Assembly: GCA_024803745.1 (NCBI GenBank)
Contig: JANJXV010000004.1
Location: forward strand, 52,890,358 to 52,954,357
DNA: 64,000 bases
Direction of reading: 5' to 3'
Source of the DNA: Megascapheus bottae
Taxonomy: Eukaryota; Chordata; Mammalia; Rodentia; Geomyidae
Below, piece after piece: positions 45,878 to 59,380 of this stretch (position 1 is the first letter of the stretch; each line of letters opens with the position of its first letter). The translations under genes were made by a program, and so were the position numbers. Below the pieces are notes generated by a model. It was not told the origin of the DNA. It searched no databases and saw only the letters and a list, made by a program, of their open reading frames with translations.

Positions 45878-47359
45878 TATTGTTTTAAGCTGCTTATTTG
45901 TTTTAATGATTTTTAATAGTATGCATTGATAGTATAAGTACAATAGTTTCAATAATACAATGATCTGTACACAAATATAAATATATAAATGCACTGTAGT
46001 GCAATAACACAAATAGTATTATTTAATTGTGAAAATTCCACTGTTGTGTAGAGAATAGTCTGAACAAATTCATCCCATTATACTACCTAGCACTCTCCCT
46101 CCCTTTTTCAAACAATAATATTATGATATTATGTTTTCTTTGGGGGGGAGTGCATGCATGGGCACACTTGTACATGCATTGTATTTCAATCTTTTTTGTT
46201 GTTGTTTTACCCCTGAATGCCCTTTCCTTTCATTCTTTTCTCTCCTGCGGAGTCCTTCCTCCACAGACAGCCTCTTTCACATTCAATTTCCATCACCGAA
46301 TTTGCTTGTCATCTATTTCGTTTTAGTGTGCATGCTTAACTCTATATTTTGAAAACAGAAGTTATTATCCCCATATCAGTTTCTCCTGGCGCCACTATTC
46401 ACTTGAAGTGAGGCTTCAATAACATTTGCCAACATAGTGAAGATGGACTTTGCCAGTTTCATAAATAGAATATATCTAAGATCCAGTTGAGTAAACTATC
46501 AGCAGATGAGATGAATGAAGATATTCTCATATTCTTTAAAAAAAACATGCCAAGGTGATTTAAAGTATATGGTATATATATTAAGTATGTTTGCACTACA
46601 ATCTATAGGGTGGTAAATGATTGGAACTAGTAAAATCTTGGTGGTAAGGATAAAAATACCTATATAAAAACATCCAACACAATTCAAATTATACAGAATA
46701 AGAACTGATGGTATATTTCACTGCAAAAACAGCTGGAAATCAAGTCATACAGCCCAGTGGTTCCTGTGTGATTTCTCAGCATGGCATTAATCTAGTGAAA
46801 GCTGGGTTGAGGTCTCCAACAGTTTATTGGTTGCTCGGATTGGAGGGTATGGCCAATTAGCCTCCGTGCCTTGGCTGGAAACACCTCCCCTTTGTCCCTG
46901 TTAGCACTTCATCCTTCCATTTTCTGGGCACAAGAAGGAATTCTTTCCCTTCTAACCCACACAAAGTTGCAATGCAGCTCGTGAACTCAGCAACGATAAG
47001 CACAAACTATTCCGTGATTAGCAACCTCTATTCCTGTGCTTTTAACGTCTGTCAGATGGTACTTTGACAACTGTCTGCTCACCCAGGCTCACCACATGGG
47101 TGTTATTTCTTCTTCCTTCACATCACGTAAGACCTACTTGTTAGAATGCACATCGAGGGTCATTAACAACCATAGATTAATTCTCTAATCTCTAACTCTA
47201 TGTGATCTCAGTTGTGCTCTAAAAAATCTACCACACAACCTTCTAGTCTATGGGCTCTCTATATTACAGCCTCTAGAATGGTAAACCTTTGGGATCTGCT
47301 CAGTCCTTCAAATATTGCTGCCATTTGAGATCTGCCTCTGAAATTATCAACACTGGAGA
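45878..47359. other. Single-copy-looking DNA
   Basis: About 1.5 kb. 46200-46330 is pyrimidine-rich and could be an old repeat, but I could not place it. No gene seen. Confidence 0.45.
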
Positions 47360-47575
47360 CATGAGAGGCAGAATAATGTGGCTGTTAAGACATAGACCCT
47401 AGTGCCAAAATATCTGGGTTTGAATCCCCCATCATGTACTAGTTTTTCTGTCAGAAAAAATGCAGCAACTTCATGAAATTTTTCTGAGTACTATGTTTCT
47501 ACAAAGAAAATGATAGGAACAGTATCGGACACAAAGACCATTGTTGAAAATTTAGCTATTATTAGAATGGCCAAG
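47360..47575 (+). repeat. MIR SINE
   Basis: 'ggcagaataatgtggctgtt', 'agacatagaccctagtgcca' and 'ctgggtttgaatcccccatc' follow the MIR head; the later 'gtgagta'-type and 'ggcacac' regions are eroded. Confidence 0.75.
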
Positions 47576-48131
47576 TTAACTTTTGCCCTTAATCATAGTG
47601 AAATAATTTTAAAAGACAAGTCAACTAATTTTAAGACCTAATCATTTATGTTTTTAAAGTTTAGGGTATTCATCAATCCTAGCTTTTATTTTGTGCCTGG
47701 TGCCATGAAGATGATTATTAATAGAAATTCTTTTTATTCTCAGTAGTGTCCAGATTATGACAACAAAATATGCAATCATTCTCATTATAATATAGGGCAT
47801 TCAATTATTCCTTCCTGTATAATTAGGAGAATATTTTAGATGGCCTCTGAGACCATATAAAGATAAGGAATTTGTGAAACAAATAGATCATAGATGAAAA
47901 TAGACATTCAAATGCTGTTATAAACAGTCTAAAAGTACTGTTAACTTGGATTATGATGGCGTAATTTGATGGCTTTTTAATTTTTTAAATAAATATTCCA
48001 TGAATGAATGAGCATGTAAAGAACTATTTTTGTTCAGAGGCTCTCTGGAATTGTTCATTTCCTCTCTCTCACCTTTTCTTCCTCTTCTTTATGCTTTCAT
48101 TCTCCTACCTTCAGTTCAGTTGGGGGAAAAC

Positions 48132-48132
<1 letters not shown>
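47576..48132. other. Single-copy-looking DNA
   Basis: About 550 AT-rich bases; nothing recognised. Confidence 0.5.

Positions 48133-48196
<64 letters not shown>
48133..48196 (+). repeat. (GA)n microsatellite
   Basis: About 31 uninterrupted GA units. Confidence 0.98.
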
Positions 48197-48198
<2 letters not shown>

Positions 48199-48337
48199 AC
48201 TTCCCCTTTCCCTAAACTCTACTTGAGCCCTTTTACAGGGTCCCCTGTAAAAGCTAATCTTTCTGAAATCCTCTCCTCAATAAATATTAACTCTTAAATC
48301 CATGGAAGAAAAATCGATTTATGAAAGTTTTTTGTTG

Positions 48338-48502
48338 CCAGGTGCTGGTGGCTCACACCTGTAATGTTAGCTACTCACAAGGCTGAGATCTGAGAATCAC
48401 AGTTCAATGCTAGCCTGGGCAGGAAAGTTTGTAAGACTCTTATCTCTAGTTAAACACCGGGAAATCAGAAGTGGAGCTGTGGCTCAAAGTGGTAGAATGT
48501 AT
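48338..48502 (+). repeat. B1-like/Geo SINE, 3'-truncated
   Basis: Left monomer 'ggtgctggtggctcacacct', linker 'gactcttatctctagttaaa', right monomer up to 'ggctcaaagtggtagaatg', then unrelated sequence. The B box and A tail are missing, implying a later deletion. Confidence 0.9.
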
Positions 48503-51500
48503 GAATAGGGTCCACAATTATGAAAAGCTGAGATTTTTATATTCTTCAGTAGACATGAAAAATTTTAATCTTACATATGAATCACACCACAATTGCTTGA
48601 TTGTTCCAATGAGCTGGAAAAAAAACCCCAAGGATCCTGTAGAGAACAAGAAATCATGAAAGCAATCATAGAGAGAAATAATTATTGCATTTATGATTCC
48701 TTCAATTATGGCTTCTGGAGGTGACTGCACAGCAACCTCTTCAGTTTCAAGACATCATGGTGTTTTATATACTAAGCCTCTGAATAAAGGAACTATTATC
48801 AATAGTGTTTGCAACTTAATTGGCTACCTTTGAAGCTACTTCCCAGCTTTGATTCCAAGCTGTATTTTAAAACATTGGCATTCTGTCCAGCTGTTTAACC
48901 TCTGTCTGTATTCATAGATTCTCTGGAGGATAGTGCAGATATGTTTTACTAGAGCTTAGCAACTTTTTCACAGGGGAGAAATAAACCTTACAATAAGCCC
49001 AGAATCTGTTAAAGCATCCATAAGTTTATGTGCTTATCCAACAACATGCCTATACGGTACCTCTACCCTGTTATAATTACATTTAACTTTAAAAGGAACA
49101 TCACCTCTAACCACAAAGTCGAATTTATTAAGTTCTTAAACAAAGCAAACCCCTAAAGCATGATCCATTCACCAGAAACAGTACGCAGAAAGCTGAATTG
49201 CCTTTAAATGGCTTTTTTTAGGAGTTTTGCTTTAAACAAGCATTCTGGCAAAGGCTAATGTTTTCAAAGGCATTCAACCCCCTCCTGATATAATATCTGA
49301 TGAAGATGTCAGCTTAAGAAATTATACTTTTACCACCTTATTTTTGCATAGCCGAAAAGGAAGATGCTTACTAATATCAAAGCAATAAATAAAAAAAGGA
49401 AAGAATAAAATTTGTAACATGATTTTAAAAAAAGATTTTTTTTAAATTCAAAGTCCTAAATATCTTAGAAGGTAAAATTGTGGAGAGGAAATAGACATCT
49501 CAAGCTGTGTAGGTGATTTTCCTGTAATGAAGTCTGTTATGATATGACAGAGTCCCCTTTAATTCCCACTATAAAAAAGGAGTCATTACTTGATGTTGAT
49601 AAAGTGTCATTTGATCAGTAACACCGACACAGAAAGTGTCCAGAGAATAGGGTATTAGAGACAACAGGATCTTAAGAGCAATATACTGATTCCAAAAGTG
49701 AAGTATTCCACAGTGAAATTAGCTCAAGTAACCGTGTGTTTCAACTGATTCACAAAGAAGTCTATTTGGTTTTCCTGGCTGATCCGTGTTATCTAAAGAC
49801 ATGTAAGGAAATGTGTGGGAGACAGTGAATGCTATTTGGGCTTCCATTTCTTGTACTGTAGTCCTCCAGTTCCACAGATAGTTTCATCTGCTGCTCCCTG
49901 GTCTCTAAACAGAGGTATGTTACAATTTCAAAGACATTGAAAAGACCCCGCCCCCCCAGATCCAATGCCAAGACATCCTATAATGCAAATTGCTACACTT
50001 ATGGCTTTTCTTGTACCTCAAAGGATTGATACTAGAAAGCCCTTATTAAAATACAAAAACATTACTTGAAGACCAAGCACTTTAATCCTCTGCTGTGATA
50101 ACAACATCAACTTTGTAACTTAATAAGCTCTTTGTTAAAAACAAAAGGATATTGAAAAACAAGCTTCCTTTCCATACATCTATACACATATTGTCAACCA
50201 ACCACAGCTGGGCTAATTGCTGGGAATATCAAGATAAATTCTTAAAAATGTGCCTATCCCCAGGGGTTTACTAGTTAGTGAGGAAGGTGGTCATCTATAC
50301 AAAGAATGTTTCTGTGTGTGACAAATGAGTCCTAAGAAATCTGTTGATAACAAGGAGCAGAAAATTGCTTGGGCCAGCTAAATAAAGAAGGTATTAGTAT
50401 AAAGATTTGGATATCTACGGAGCAATTGCAATCTCAGAAGAGACTCAAATAGAAATTGATAAAACAGAGAAGAGGAAGCCCCATTTCTTTATATGCTAAA
50501 GGATCTCTCATGTATGCTTGTTTCCTGCAATCTACCTCATTTTCCTACGCGGGCTTGCATATATGACCACAAAAGCCCTGAAGACAATACATTCTCTGAC
50601 CAGTGAGACAGCCACATTCAAAGGATATCAATAGAGCAAGGCATCCTGGGTACAGAAGGACTCAAGTATAAAGGTCTATGAATAAGACACAACTGATAAA
50701 ACTAGGACAAAAGCTAAGGGCCAGATGATAAAGTATTTTTTAATCCCTTTTAAGAAGTCTTTATTTTAGAGCTAATGAGGGAAAGGTAAAAGAATGTTTT
50801 TCAGCAGAGCAAAAAACAAATGTAGATTTGTGTTTTAGAAAAAAAGAAACAGTAGATTGAAAGATGTTCTTTAAGAGTGGCAGATCAGAATAACCATTCA
50901 AGAAGCTACTGCAGTATTTGGCAAAACAAAAATGTTGGTGTAAACCAAAACGAAGTAAGACCAAAAGAAGACGATGCAGAAGAAGGGAAGAATTCAAAAC
51001 TATTAAAAAAATAATTAGAATCAAAAGTGGATTATCCATTCAGAAAAGCAAAAGATAGTTAAATTTTACATGAGAAGGAAAGTTTAAACCAAACCTAAAA
51101 TAGGTGAACTAGACATGGGAAGAAGCAAGTGCCATCCTTATGTTCTTGATACATTTTTCTTTCCAGTTTTTAATAGGCTAGCCTGTGTATGGTCTCTGAA
51201 TATTTTCACCCAAGTAAATAATGGTAAACCCCAGCTCCTTGGGATATGAACATAAGGGGCAATAAAATAATTGGCAATTAAACTTTGATTAAAGTCAAAC
51301 TCTAATTATCCTGTCATTTTAATAAAATGTCTGTCAATTCAGCTATTTATGCAGAAGAATTCATTCCTAGTGATGCCTAAACTTGTGGATGCTGGATCTT
51401 GTTTCATTATGTATTTAATTAGAAGTTTTCACAATGTCATTTTCCTTTCACTTCCAAGAAGAAAAAAAAAACAACTTAAGAACTTCTCAGGTAATCCCAT

Positions 51501-54104
51501 GACTTTGAAGCCACGTATCTGTTTATATGATCTCTTGGGTTTACATTTGGAAGCCCTGAAGAAAAACACTATCTGGCTGATTATGAATGCATATATTTTC
51601 ATAAGACTATGTAATCTTAGCCAGCTCAGCACAGAACACTGAAATGACTAAGTATCGAATTAAAGATTAATCTTTTGTGTGTGTGTGGAGTTCAGTCCAG
51701 CAAGAAATTGAACAAGGAGATTTGAAATCCAAAAACAGTGGCCCACCTCTGAGACATTATTATTAGTGGGCCCCAGCCTTTCAGTTTCTTATCTCCCCGT
51801 CCACCCAGTGCTCCCATTGCTTTTTTATCATTGTTTGCTAAATGCCTTCAGTATGCCTAGTTCCCTAACAAGCATAGGTATGGTACCTGCCCAGGGGCTT
51901 TCTACCTAAATTACACAGATACAATTTAAGCTTGAAAACAAGTTGAAGATGTCAGTTACATTCATTTCAATGGGCTTAGAAGCAATAGAAAAAAAAAGCC
52001 TATAGGTCCATACACTTCATTCATTCCCCCCTCCCCACCTCAGGTCTTCTTTCTATTCTGTAATTTGGTTCACTAACATAGACAAATGTTTAATAGAAAT
52101 AGGTCAGTAGTCAGAGGCCATCAACACCTCTGAGAAAATAATCAGCACTTACAAACCATCCTGAATGTTCCCTGCTTTCCCCATATCCCTGATTCCTACC
52201 TCTCACCCTGTTCTCTGCTCTCCCAGGAGAGGCCTTGTGTTCAGAATATGTAGCAAGTGAGGAGAGTTGATTGGAAACTGCCTTTTTTCCTCATTTTACC
52301 TAGGTAAAGCCAAGATAGTCAATAGCACCCATGTCAAAGTTCAGGCTTTTTATCATCTTCTCAAAGGCCTTTATATCAGGTTTCTCCTCCAACTCCTTTG
52401 AAAACTCTAGAGAAGAGAGTCTGAGAAATCAATGCTTTTCATTTTAGCTCTTTACATATCCTGAAAAAAAATCTCAGTTAGATATCACTGCATTTCCATG
52501 GAAATCTAAGCATATACAAATAGGGAAAAAATGGGAGAACTCATTTATTGTATTTTTACCCCCCCCTCCTATCACTGCTAATACATCTTTACCTCACTCC
52601 TACTGTTGCTGCTAATAAACTAAAAACACAACCTTTTTTAAAAATAAATAAAAATGCTGTTTACCTCATGGTCAGAAGATGATAGGGTAAAAACAGTAAA
52701 TTCAGGGCTCTCTTCCACAAAAATGCTTCAACCCAGAGAAAATCATATGTGATAGTAGTAGAAAAGACAGCAGCCACAAAGTCCTGGACCAATGAAGCAT
52801 TAGTGGATGGAATAAAGAGTAAGGAAATGCTCCTTTGCAAACATCACTAAACGATCCTCAGTCCTAAGCCCTATCTTCATCTCTGCCAGTAGTCTCTCCA
52901 CCACTAATAGTTCATCATGAGAGCACTTTCTGATTCCTCTGAAAAGCCAAAAGGAGAAGAGGAAGAGTCTATTCCTATTGCATAGTGATACTGGTTCTGC
53001 TTCTCACAAGGACTGGACCCAGAACCTCCACACATATATACCTTTCTACAGGAGAATATTTAAATTACCAAAACTTGAACCTACTAAGATGTTCCTTTAA
53101 AATATATGTTCCATGAACACAATGAATACAATTCCAATCTGCACTTTACTGACCTTATCCTCTACCTTGATTTACACAGAGCCAGCTCCTCAGTCATTTC
53201 AACCCAGTAATTTACAACTCTGCCCACCTTTACCACCAACAATGCTCAACTCTGGCACTTCTTCTGACCATTTTGTGTTCCCTATCTATATTTATTCCAT
53301 CTTACATTCGACATCCTACATGCATGCATTATACACCTACACATTCAATTTTGAATTAAACCATTTTCTGACATTGTGTTCTGTACAAGGAACCACTCTG
53401 TTTGAAGCACCTAGAGTTTCCTGCTTTATACTCATGTCTTCTCTAACCTATCAGTTTCTAAAATGTCAACTGGGTCTTATTCCATTGCTGTCATATGAGC
53501 CCAGGTTCTTATTCTTGCGCCTGAAAAATCTAAATGTATGCATGTTCTTTTCTGACTGGCTCTTTATAGACTTTTTTGAACCATTAACCCTCACCCAATT
53601 TCTCTGAATAAAATGTAGTTGTTCAATCCTTAAAATAAGTGAAATAGTCTTTAGTGAAAATATATTTTTCAGAGATTGCATAAAAATAGCTTTAAAGACG
53701 ATTATGTCCAGATGGAGTTCAGGACCTGCTACTATAAGATATGCAACACTAGACTAGTTTAAGCTGAAGAAATATTTTAAACTAGAAAAAAATTCCATCT
53801 ACCCTTTACCTTGGAGCTGAAAATAAAACCTAAAAAAGATTCTCGAACCTTCTCCTGAAGCAGGTCCAAAGACCTTCGTGTGACATACAGGGAACACAAT
53901 GCCCTCCTTGTATCCAGAGTGAGGGAACATTTCTGTCTTTTAAAGATTTAGGGACAAGGAGAGAAATTGAAATAAACAGATGTCACTAAATTGCCCCTTG
54001 TTTATTACATTTAGCTCATACCTTATATATTCCATTTTAATTCTCCACAACTAAACATTCTTCATCAAAATAAAGTAACAAAACCTGTTGAAATTGTTTT
54101 CTAA
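48503..54104. other. Insertion-poor, single-copy-looking DNA
   Basis: About 5.6 kb without a recognisable young SINE or L1, the longest such stretch here. Short homopolymer runs at 49950 (C) and 52560 (C). Reading frames of 92, 97 and 164 codons (50761, 51349 and 53113) have no domain, splice context or composition that would mark an exon. Confidence 0.5.
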
Positions 54105-54240
54105 GTGAGAAAAAGGGAATGGGGGAGAATGACAAAGGAGATAAATTGCATCAATTTATGTATATAATATACAGAAATATCCAAATGAAACCCCTTTGTA
54201 CAACTAATACATGTTTATCAAGTATTAAGTTACAATTAGA
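54105..54240 (+). repeat. Possible L1 3' end of another family
   Basis: 'gaaacccctttgtacaacta' followed by 'atacatg' resembles the very end of some rodent L1 3'UTRs. No clear tail follows, so this is tentative. Confidence 0.3.
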
Positions 54241-54255
54241 AAGACACTTACATTA

Positions 54256-54378
54256 AACTAGGTATGGTGGTACATGGCTGTAAGTCCAACATTTGGGAAG
54301 AAGAGGCAGGGGGTTGGAAAGTTCCAGGACAGTCTAGCTACTTTTGAGACAATGTCTCAAAAAATAAAAAATAAAAAT
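54256..54378 (+). repeat. B1 SINE (monomeric)
   Basis: 'ggtatggtggtacatggctg', 'ccaacatttgggaagaagag', 'gagacaatgtctcaaaaaat'. Plain B1, no Geo half. Confidence 0.88.
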
Positions 54379-54654
54379 TCAAATGTAACCATTTGCTTCA
54401 AGCTTTCATGTCCTACAGAAGGCAACTGTATCCTGTAAATTTTATAGATTTGTGTGCTTTTCTCTTGTTAACAAATCTTTTGTTTTAGATTCCTCAAATG
54501 TGGGTAGTAGGAAGAATATTTTTCCAGCTCTAAAATCTAGAGGTCACATTAAGAGCAAAGGGAGAAAGTACCACAAAAGTGAAATCAAATCGAAAGTAAA
54601 ATAGATAAAGTTCTGAGAATAAGCGATATACACCTTGAACATATCTACTTAAAA

Positions 54655-54757
54655 ATGCAAAATTCAAGAAGTAATGTACTCAATACCTTACGAAATAACT
54701 GCAACACCTCTATACCTCACCCAGAAAATAAAAAGAAAATAAAATAATAAAAGAAAA
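54655..54757 (+). repeat. L1 3'UTR end, older subfamily
   Basis: 'agtaatgtactcaatacctt' then 'acaactgcaacacctctata'-like sequence and a tail of AAAT units matches the end of the twin-primed L1 at 10254-11122 ('agtatactcaataccttaca'). Confidence 0.8.
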
Positions 54758-56590
54758 TGCAAAGGAAATTTGGGGTAGTGGGGAAATAAGGCAAACAGGA
54801 TCTTCCATTTGACAAAAAGGTTTATGGTATCACTCTGCAATATGAAGAAAAGAAGAAAGCATGATTCAATTGAAAAAAAATCGGGCAATGGGTTTGTTTG
54901 TTTCTTTGTTTTTTGATTGCATGTATGCAGTAAATCTGTATTGCTGCACAGCAAGTCACTCGATATAAAGATTGGGAAATAATGGATGGTCATTTCTCAA
55001 CTTTTAGTTCCCATTCTGTTGTCTACGCCTTGCCAAATATCTAGGAAAATAAGAAGAACCAGAGAAGAAGCATATTTTAAGAACGAGTTAAATGATTTAA
55101 GATTAAATCAGTCTTCTGCTTTCTCTTAGCTGCCCAGACAAAGGCTAATATATGATTGTCAGATGTGGAATCCATAAATGTCATAAGCACAAAGCTGGAA
55201 GCTGGGTAATCCACACCAACCATTATGCAGGCTGGGGGTGGGGGCAAATTACATTTAAAAAATTTTATAGACACAGTTTATAAATGTTGGCTCAAAAGAT
55301 GTTTTAATCTTATTGTAATGTATTTTTCCTTGTTTCTGTGCTGCCTATATTTATTCCAATAAATTACTACTGCCTGGATTTATCAGAATTGCTTTCTTTT
55401 CTCTATGCTTGCTACATACACATCTTTCACTCTTAGGTTTTTCCAAGTGTTCTCATGCCTGCCTCTTCCCCCTTTCCTTTCATTGCTCCACATAATCTGT
55501 ACTCCTCTCAATGAGTTGATTCTATTTTCCTTTTTCTTACCTTAAGTCCAGTGTGTACACAATCAAGTATTCACAAACAAGTGTAGATAGACAATAGTGT
55601 TAGTTGAGGTTGGAAAGCAGTACACAAATAACGTACTTGAAATTTTTAAAAATCAGTTTCTTTTCCTCTTAGAGAGGATTCTACATTTGCCTTTGTTGTT
55701 GGAAGTATCTTCACTCAGTTAAAAGGGTAAATGGGAATCAACATTTCCGGGAACTGCTCAAATCCTCAAGCTTGAAGCTCAGGGAAGTCAGGGCACAAAA
55801 CTTGTGGTGCCTCTACTTTTTTTTGGAAAGGAATATATTTGGGTCTGGATGAAGTCACTGAAGTGCTTCTGAAGAAACAAATGTCAGGGCGACCTATTAA
55901 AGTCAACTCCGAGCTAGGTAGCAACAATGAGCAGGGGATTAGCGCTGACAGCTCCCTTCATGTGATTCTTTTGGGCAGGGATTAATTTAATGTGTTGCTG
56001 TCAAATGAAACAAAAAACGAGATGGATTTACTAATGACTCTATTCTATACCACACGCTTTCCCACTCCTGATCTATGTCAGAATGAGTCTGACAGCAAGA
56101 GAAAATAATTTTTAAAATGAAAAGGAGGACGACATTCCCTTCTTGACAAACTTTCAAGAAGGGAGGTTTGCCTGCACTCCCTAGAAGGAGAGTGAGGGGG
56201 TACGGAAGTGGGGTTCGCTTTTCCAGTCCACACACTAGGCGCAAAGGTCAGAACCTGGAGTCCAGCCCCAGTATAGACAGAAACTTCGAAAATGGCTTTG
56301 CCTTCTCTAGGCCTTCAGTTAGCTCTGATACGATTGTGAAAGGTTGTATTACACGACTAGTACATTTCTTTTTAACTCTGTAGAAGGGGGTAGGGGGTGA
56401 GGAGAGCGCCAGAACCCACCAGGAGCACCAAAGACGACTCTGCAGAGGCTGTGACAGAGAGGGGGCGAGTCAGAGAGCTAAGAAGGTTTTGATCTTTAGC
56501 AAAATGGTTTGCCAAGTCAAATGCTAAAGCCTCCTTAAAATAGTTCGGATTCTTCTTTGTTCTCCCTAACAAAGAAACTTTAATTCGCAG
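54758..56590. other. Single-copy-looking DNA leading to a CpG island
   Basis: About 1.8 kb without young repeats. GC and CpG content rise from about 55870 onward. No convincing exon found. Confidence 0.5.
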
Positions 56591-56770
56591 TTCTCCGCGA
56601 AGAAAGACAATTCAGACAAGCCATTTTCAGGTGAAAGGTGTCTCGTCAATTAATAATCATTAACTAATCACCGTGGATTGACAGGAGCTATTCATTAAAG
56701 AGGGTGCTTCTAACATGGCATGGCATGGATTTGCGATATAGACCGGGCATTATTCCTCTCTGCGTCTGTG
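56591..56770. promoter_or_regulatory. TAAT-rich segment flanking the CpG island
   Basis: 56647-56698 contains several TAAT/ATTA cores in about 50 bases (tcaattaataatcattaact, then ctaatca, then ttcattaaag). TAAT is the core bound by many homeodomain proteins. The lack of repeats and the position beside the CpG island make a regulatory role possible, not shown. Confidence 0.3.
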
Positions 56771-57870
56771 TTTACCTCCTAATCTCATCCAGGCGTGTGT
56801 GTTCACATAGGTGGACGGACGGTTTCTCCGTCCTGCCGGCCTGCAGTCTTGGGCCTGATGGTCCGGGGATGCTTCCTGGTAGCTCAACCCAGCCCGGGGA
56901 AACGTCCCGGGACCTGTGGTTAACACAGCACGGTCTAGTTGCAGCCCCTATTTCTCCCCCCCATCAACAACCCCACCCCCCCCGCCCCCGGCGCGGTAAT
57001 GGTCAGGACCGGAGTGGCTGGGCCCGGGAGCGGGGCGCCCCGCGACGATGGCGTGCTGGGAAGGCGGGGGCCCCCGGAGTGTGGCGCAGCCCCGGCGGCT
57101 TGGAGCGCTTCTCTTCCCCTGGGCTTCCCTGCGGGGACTCTGGCAATGTAGGGGTGACCCACCGCAGCGCTCTGGGCTGGAGGGGGAGACGTGACCCCCA
57201 CACCAGGGCTGGCTCTCCGGGAGTGCGGGACCCCCAGCGCTGGCACGGCGGCTCCTCCCCGGCCTCGGCTGCGCGCCGTGCCGGGACGGACAGGGCGCCT
57301 CTAAACGCTTCAGCTCCGTGACCTTGAGCGGCTCCCCTCGCCTCTCCAGGTCGACCTTGGCCCACCGGTTCAGGGGACTGGCGGAGGCGCCTCCGCGAGC
57401 TGGGGAGGCAGGAGCTCCCGCGGCTTCCTGCCGTTCGGCTGCGGCGTCCTGCCTTCTCTCTTTGGCTTTTACGATGGTTTCTGAACTTGTGGTTTTGTCT
57501 CCTGGTTCCTCCACAGAAGATTTTTATTTTAATTATTTTTTTTCTACCTTGATTTCTCCTTTCTTCCGGTGTTCCTTATTGTGAATCGCGAATGAAAACA
57601 TCCCTCCACCCCTGTGCTCCTCTAAGTGATGGTCCCCGGGTCATCAAACCCCAAACACCCCGGCGGGCCAGCGTGAGCGCACAGGTCCCCGCGCTTCCAG
57701 AAGTTCCACGTGTGCGTGGAGAGACCCCGGAGACCACCCGCTGCCCTGGGCAGGACCGGACAGCGCCTCTCTGTCACCGCGTCCCAGCACCTATTCCAGA
57801 AAACCTAAGCTGGGCGTTGACAGAAAATAGGCCTACCGAGGCAGACAGGCAGAACCCCTGAAATCGAAGA
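56771..57870. promoter_or_regulatory. CpG island, candidate promoter
   Basis: CG dinucleotides, rare elsewhere in the window, are dense here, especially 56985-57480 (for example gcggggcgccccgcgacgat at 57031). GC-box-like ggggcgg/ggcgggg sequences and no TATA box fit a CpG-island promoter. Open frames on both strands (up to 205 codons) reflect the scarcity of AT-rich stop codons, and none resembles a protein I know. Transcript, direction and gene are not identifiable. It could equally be an orphan island or a first exon whose gene lies outside. Confidence 0.7.
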
Positions 57871-59380
57871 CCCGGCATCCAGGCTTCCAATTACTACTCG
57901 TCTGGGTTCTTGCTACAGAAAAGAACGAGTTTATATGTCATTTGTAGAAGTGAACGTTATTTTTGAATCTTAAAATTTGGATAGGACGCAGGAGAATGAT
58001 CATGTGCATAAGGCCACTAAAGTGTTGATTTGGGTGGGTTTTTTTAAAGACATGTTCTGTGATTTTTACCTATAGACCTGAGGTGTGCAGCAGGTTTTTA
58101 ATTCTGAAAGTTAGGAGAAAACAAACACAGTGCAAAATGAGATTGCCTAAAGATGACAAGCTGTGGTCATGTTCATTTGTCGAAACATTTTAAAGATGTC
58201 TAAGCACGCATGTTACTCTCTTTAGAACCACAAAAAGTCTATATGCACTGCCAGGGCTATGTAGTACAAAGGACATAGAGTGCCATAAACTATATACAAA
58301 GTTGGTATGAGGACATTTTTTTCTTTTTTAAAGAAAGCCAACAGCAGAGGGGAAAATACAAGTCTTGTAAAGAAAGCTAAATAGAGAATTGTACTTGTTT
58401 GTAAATTACTTCAGACTTAAAAGTATCAGGTTCCTTTTGAAATTATTTCTCATTTTATTAGAATCTAATTGAAGATCATCTGTAAAGGGTGGGGGAAGGA
58501 AGACAAGTGAGGAAATGCTAGTTATGTGCACAGATTTTAAAGAGTAAAAGAACCACAGTACCACCTTGTGGGGAACAGAGGTTTTTTTTTTTTATTATTC
58601 CTCATCATTACCGTTTTTAAATTTCCCTCTATTAAACACAAGCAGACGAATTCAAAATAAAAATAAAGCTACTTAAGGCAGTCAGAAATGTAAGCTTATG
58701 TAAACTGTGGCACTGTTTTCTATATTATTTTAAATACATTAGCATGCTTATATCAAAACAGTTGATTATACTAACCATCCAAAAACAATATATATACATA
58801 TATTCTAATATTGCAAATAATGCCAGAAATCAAGTGTTAGACATGAAAAGGTAAATAGAAACTTGTACACAAATCCTAAAAGAATTATATAATTCTTCAC
58901 TTACATTTCACTAATATTTATACTTTTAAAGATTCTTTGTTCAGTTGTTTAAGTCTGTGAAAGGCATATTCTTACATAAATACTAAGTTGGTTTTTGCTT
59001 GTTTGGGGTTTTTACTTTAAAAAGCTATTTGAGAATGGTACAGAAGCCACTTATAAGACCTACAAGCATTACTTTAACAAAACTGTTCACTTTCAGTATA
59101 CAGAAAAGGCACAGATCATACACTTAGATTCCAAGAAGCAAAACCATTAGAATCCAAAACCAAGAAATGCAAAATAAAAATTGTTCCTTTTCTATTGTAC
59201 ATCTGCAAATACCTTACATGACATGAATGTTTTTTGCTCTAAATGTGTTTTCTGTGAGGCAAGAGAGAACTCAGGGGTTACCTCTAGGCATTCTTTATTC
59301 TTTGTGCTTTAGAATCACAGGACTAGTATATCCCTCTGACCTTCAAGAAGGACTAAATCAAAAGCATCCTGGGAAGAGAC
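57871..59380. other. Single-copy-looking DNA
   Basis: About 1.5 kb, AT-rich and repeat-poor, downstream of the CpG island; it could include untranslated or intronic sequence. Short TA run at 58790-58803. Confidence 0.45.

Noticed and set aside
53113..53607. 164-codon plus-strand reading frame
   Set aside because: Composition matches surrounding non-coding DNA; no domain or conserved motif seen, and an overlapping minus-strand frame exists.
54130..54240. Confident L1 call for the segment ending near 54235
   Set aside because: Only the 'gaaacccctttgtacaacta' segment is suggestive, so it was kept only as a low-confidence feature.
56704..57514. Several open frames of up to 205 codons on both strands
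   Set aside because: Stop codons are rare in GC-rich sequence. The frames overlap on both strands and none resembles a known protein, so the CpG island itself is the supported feature.
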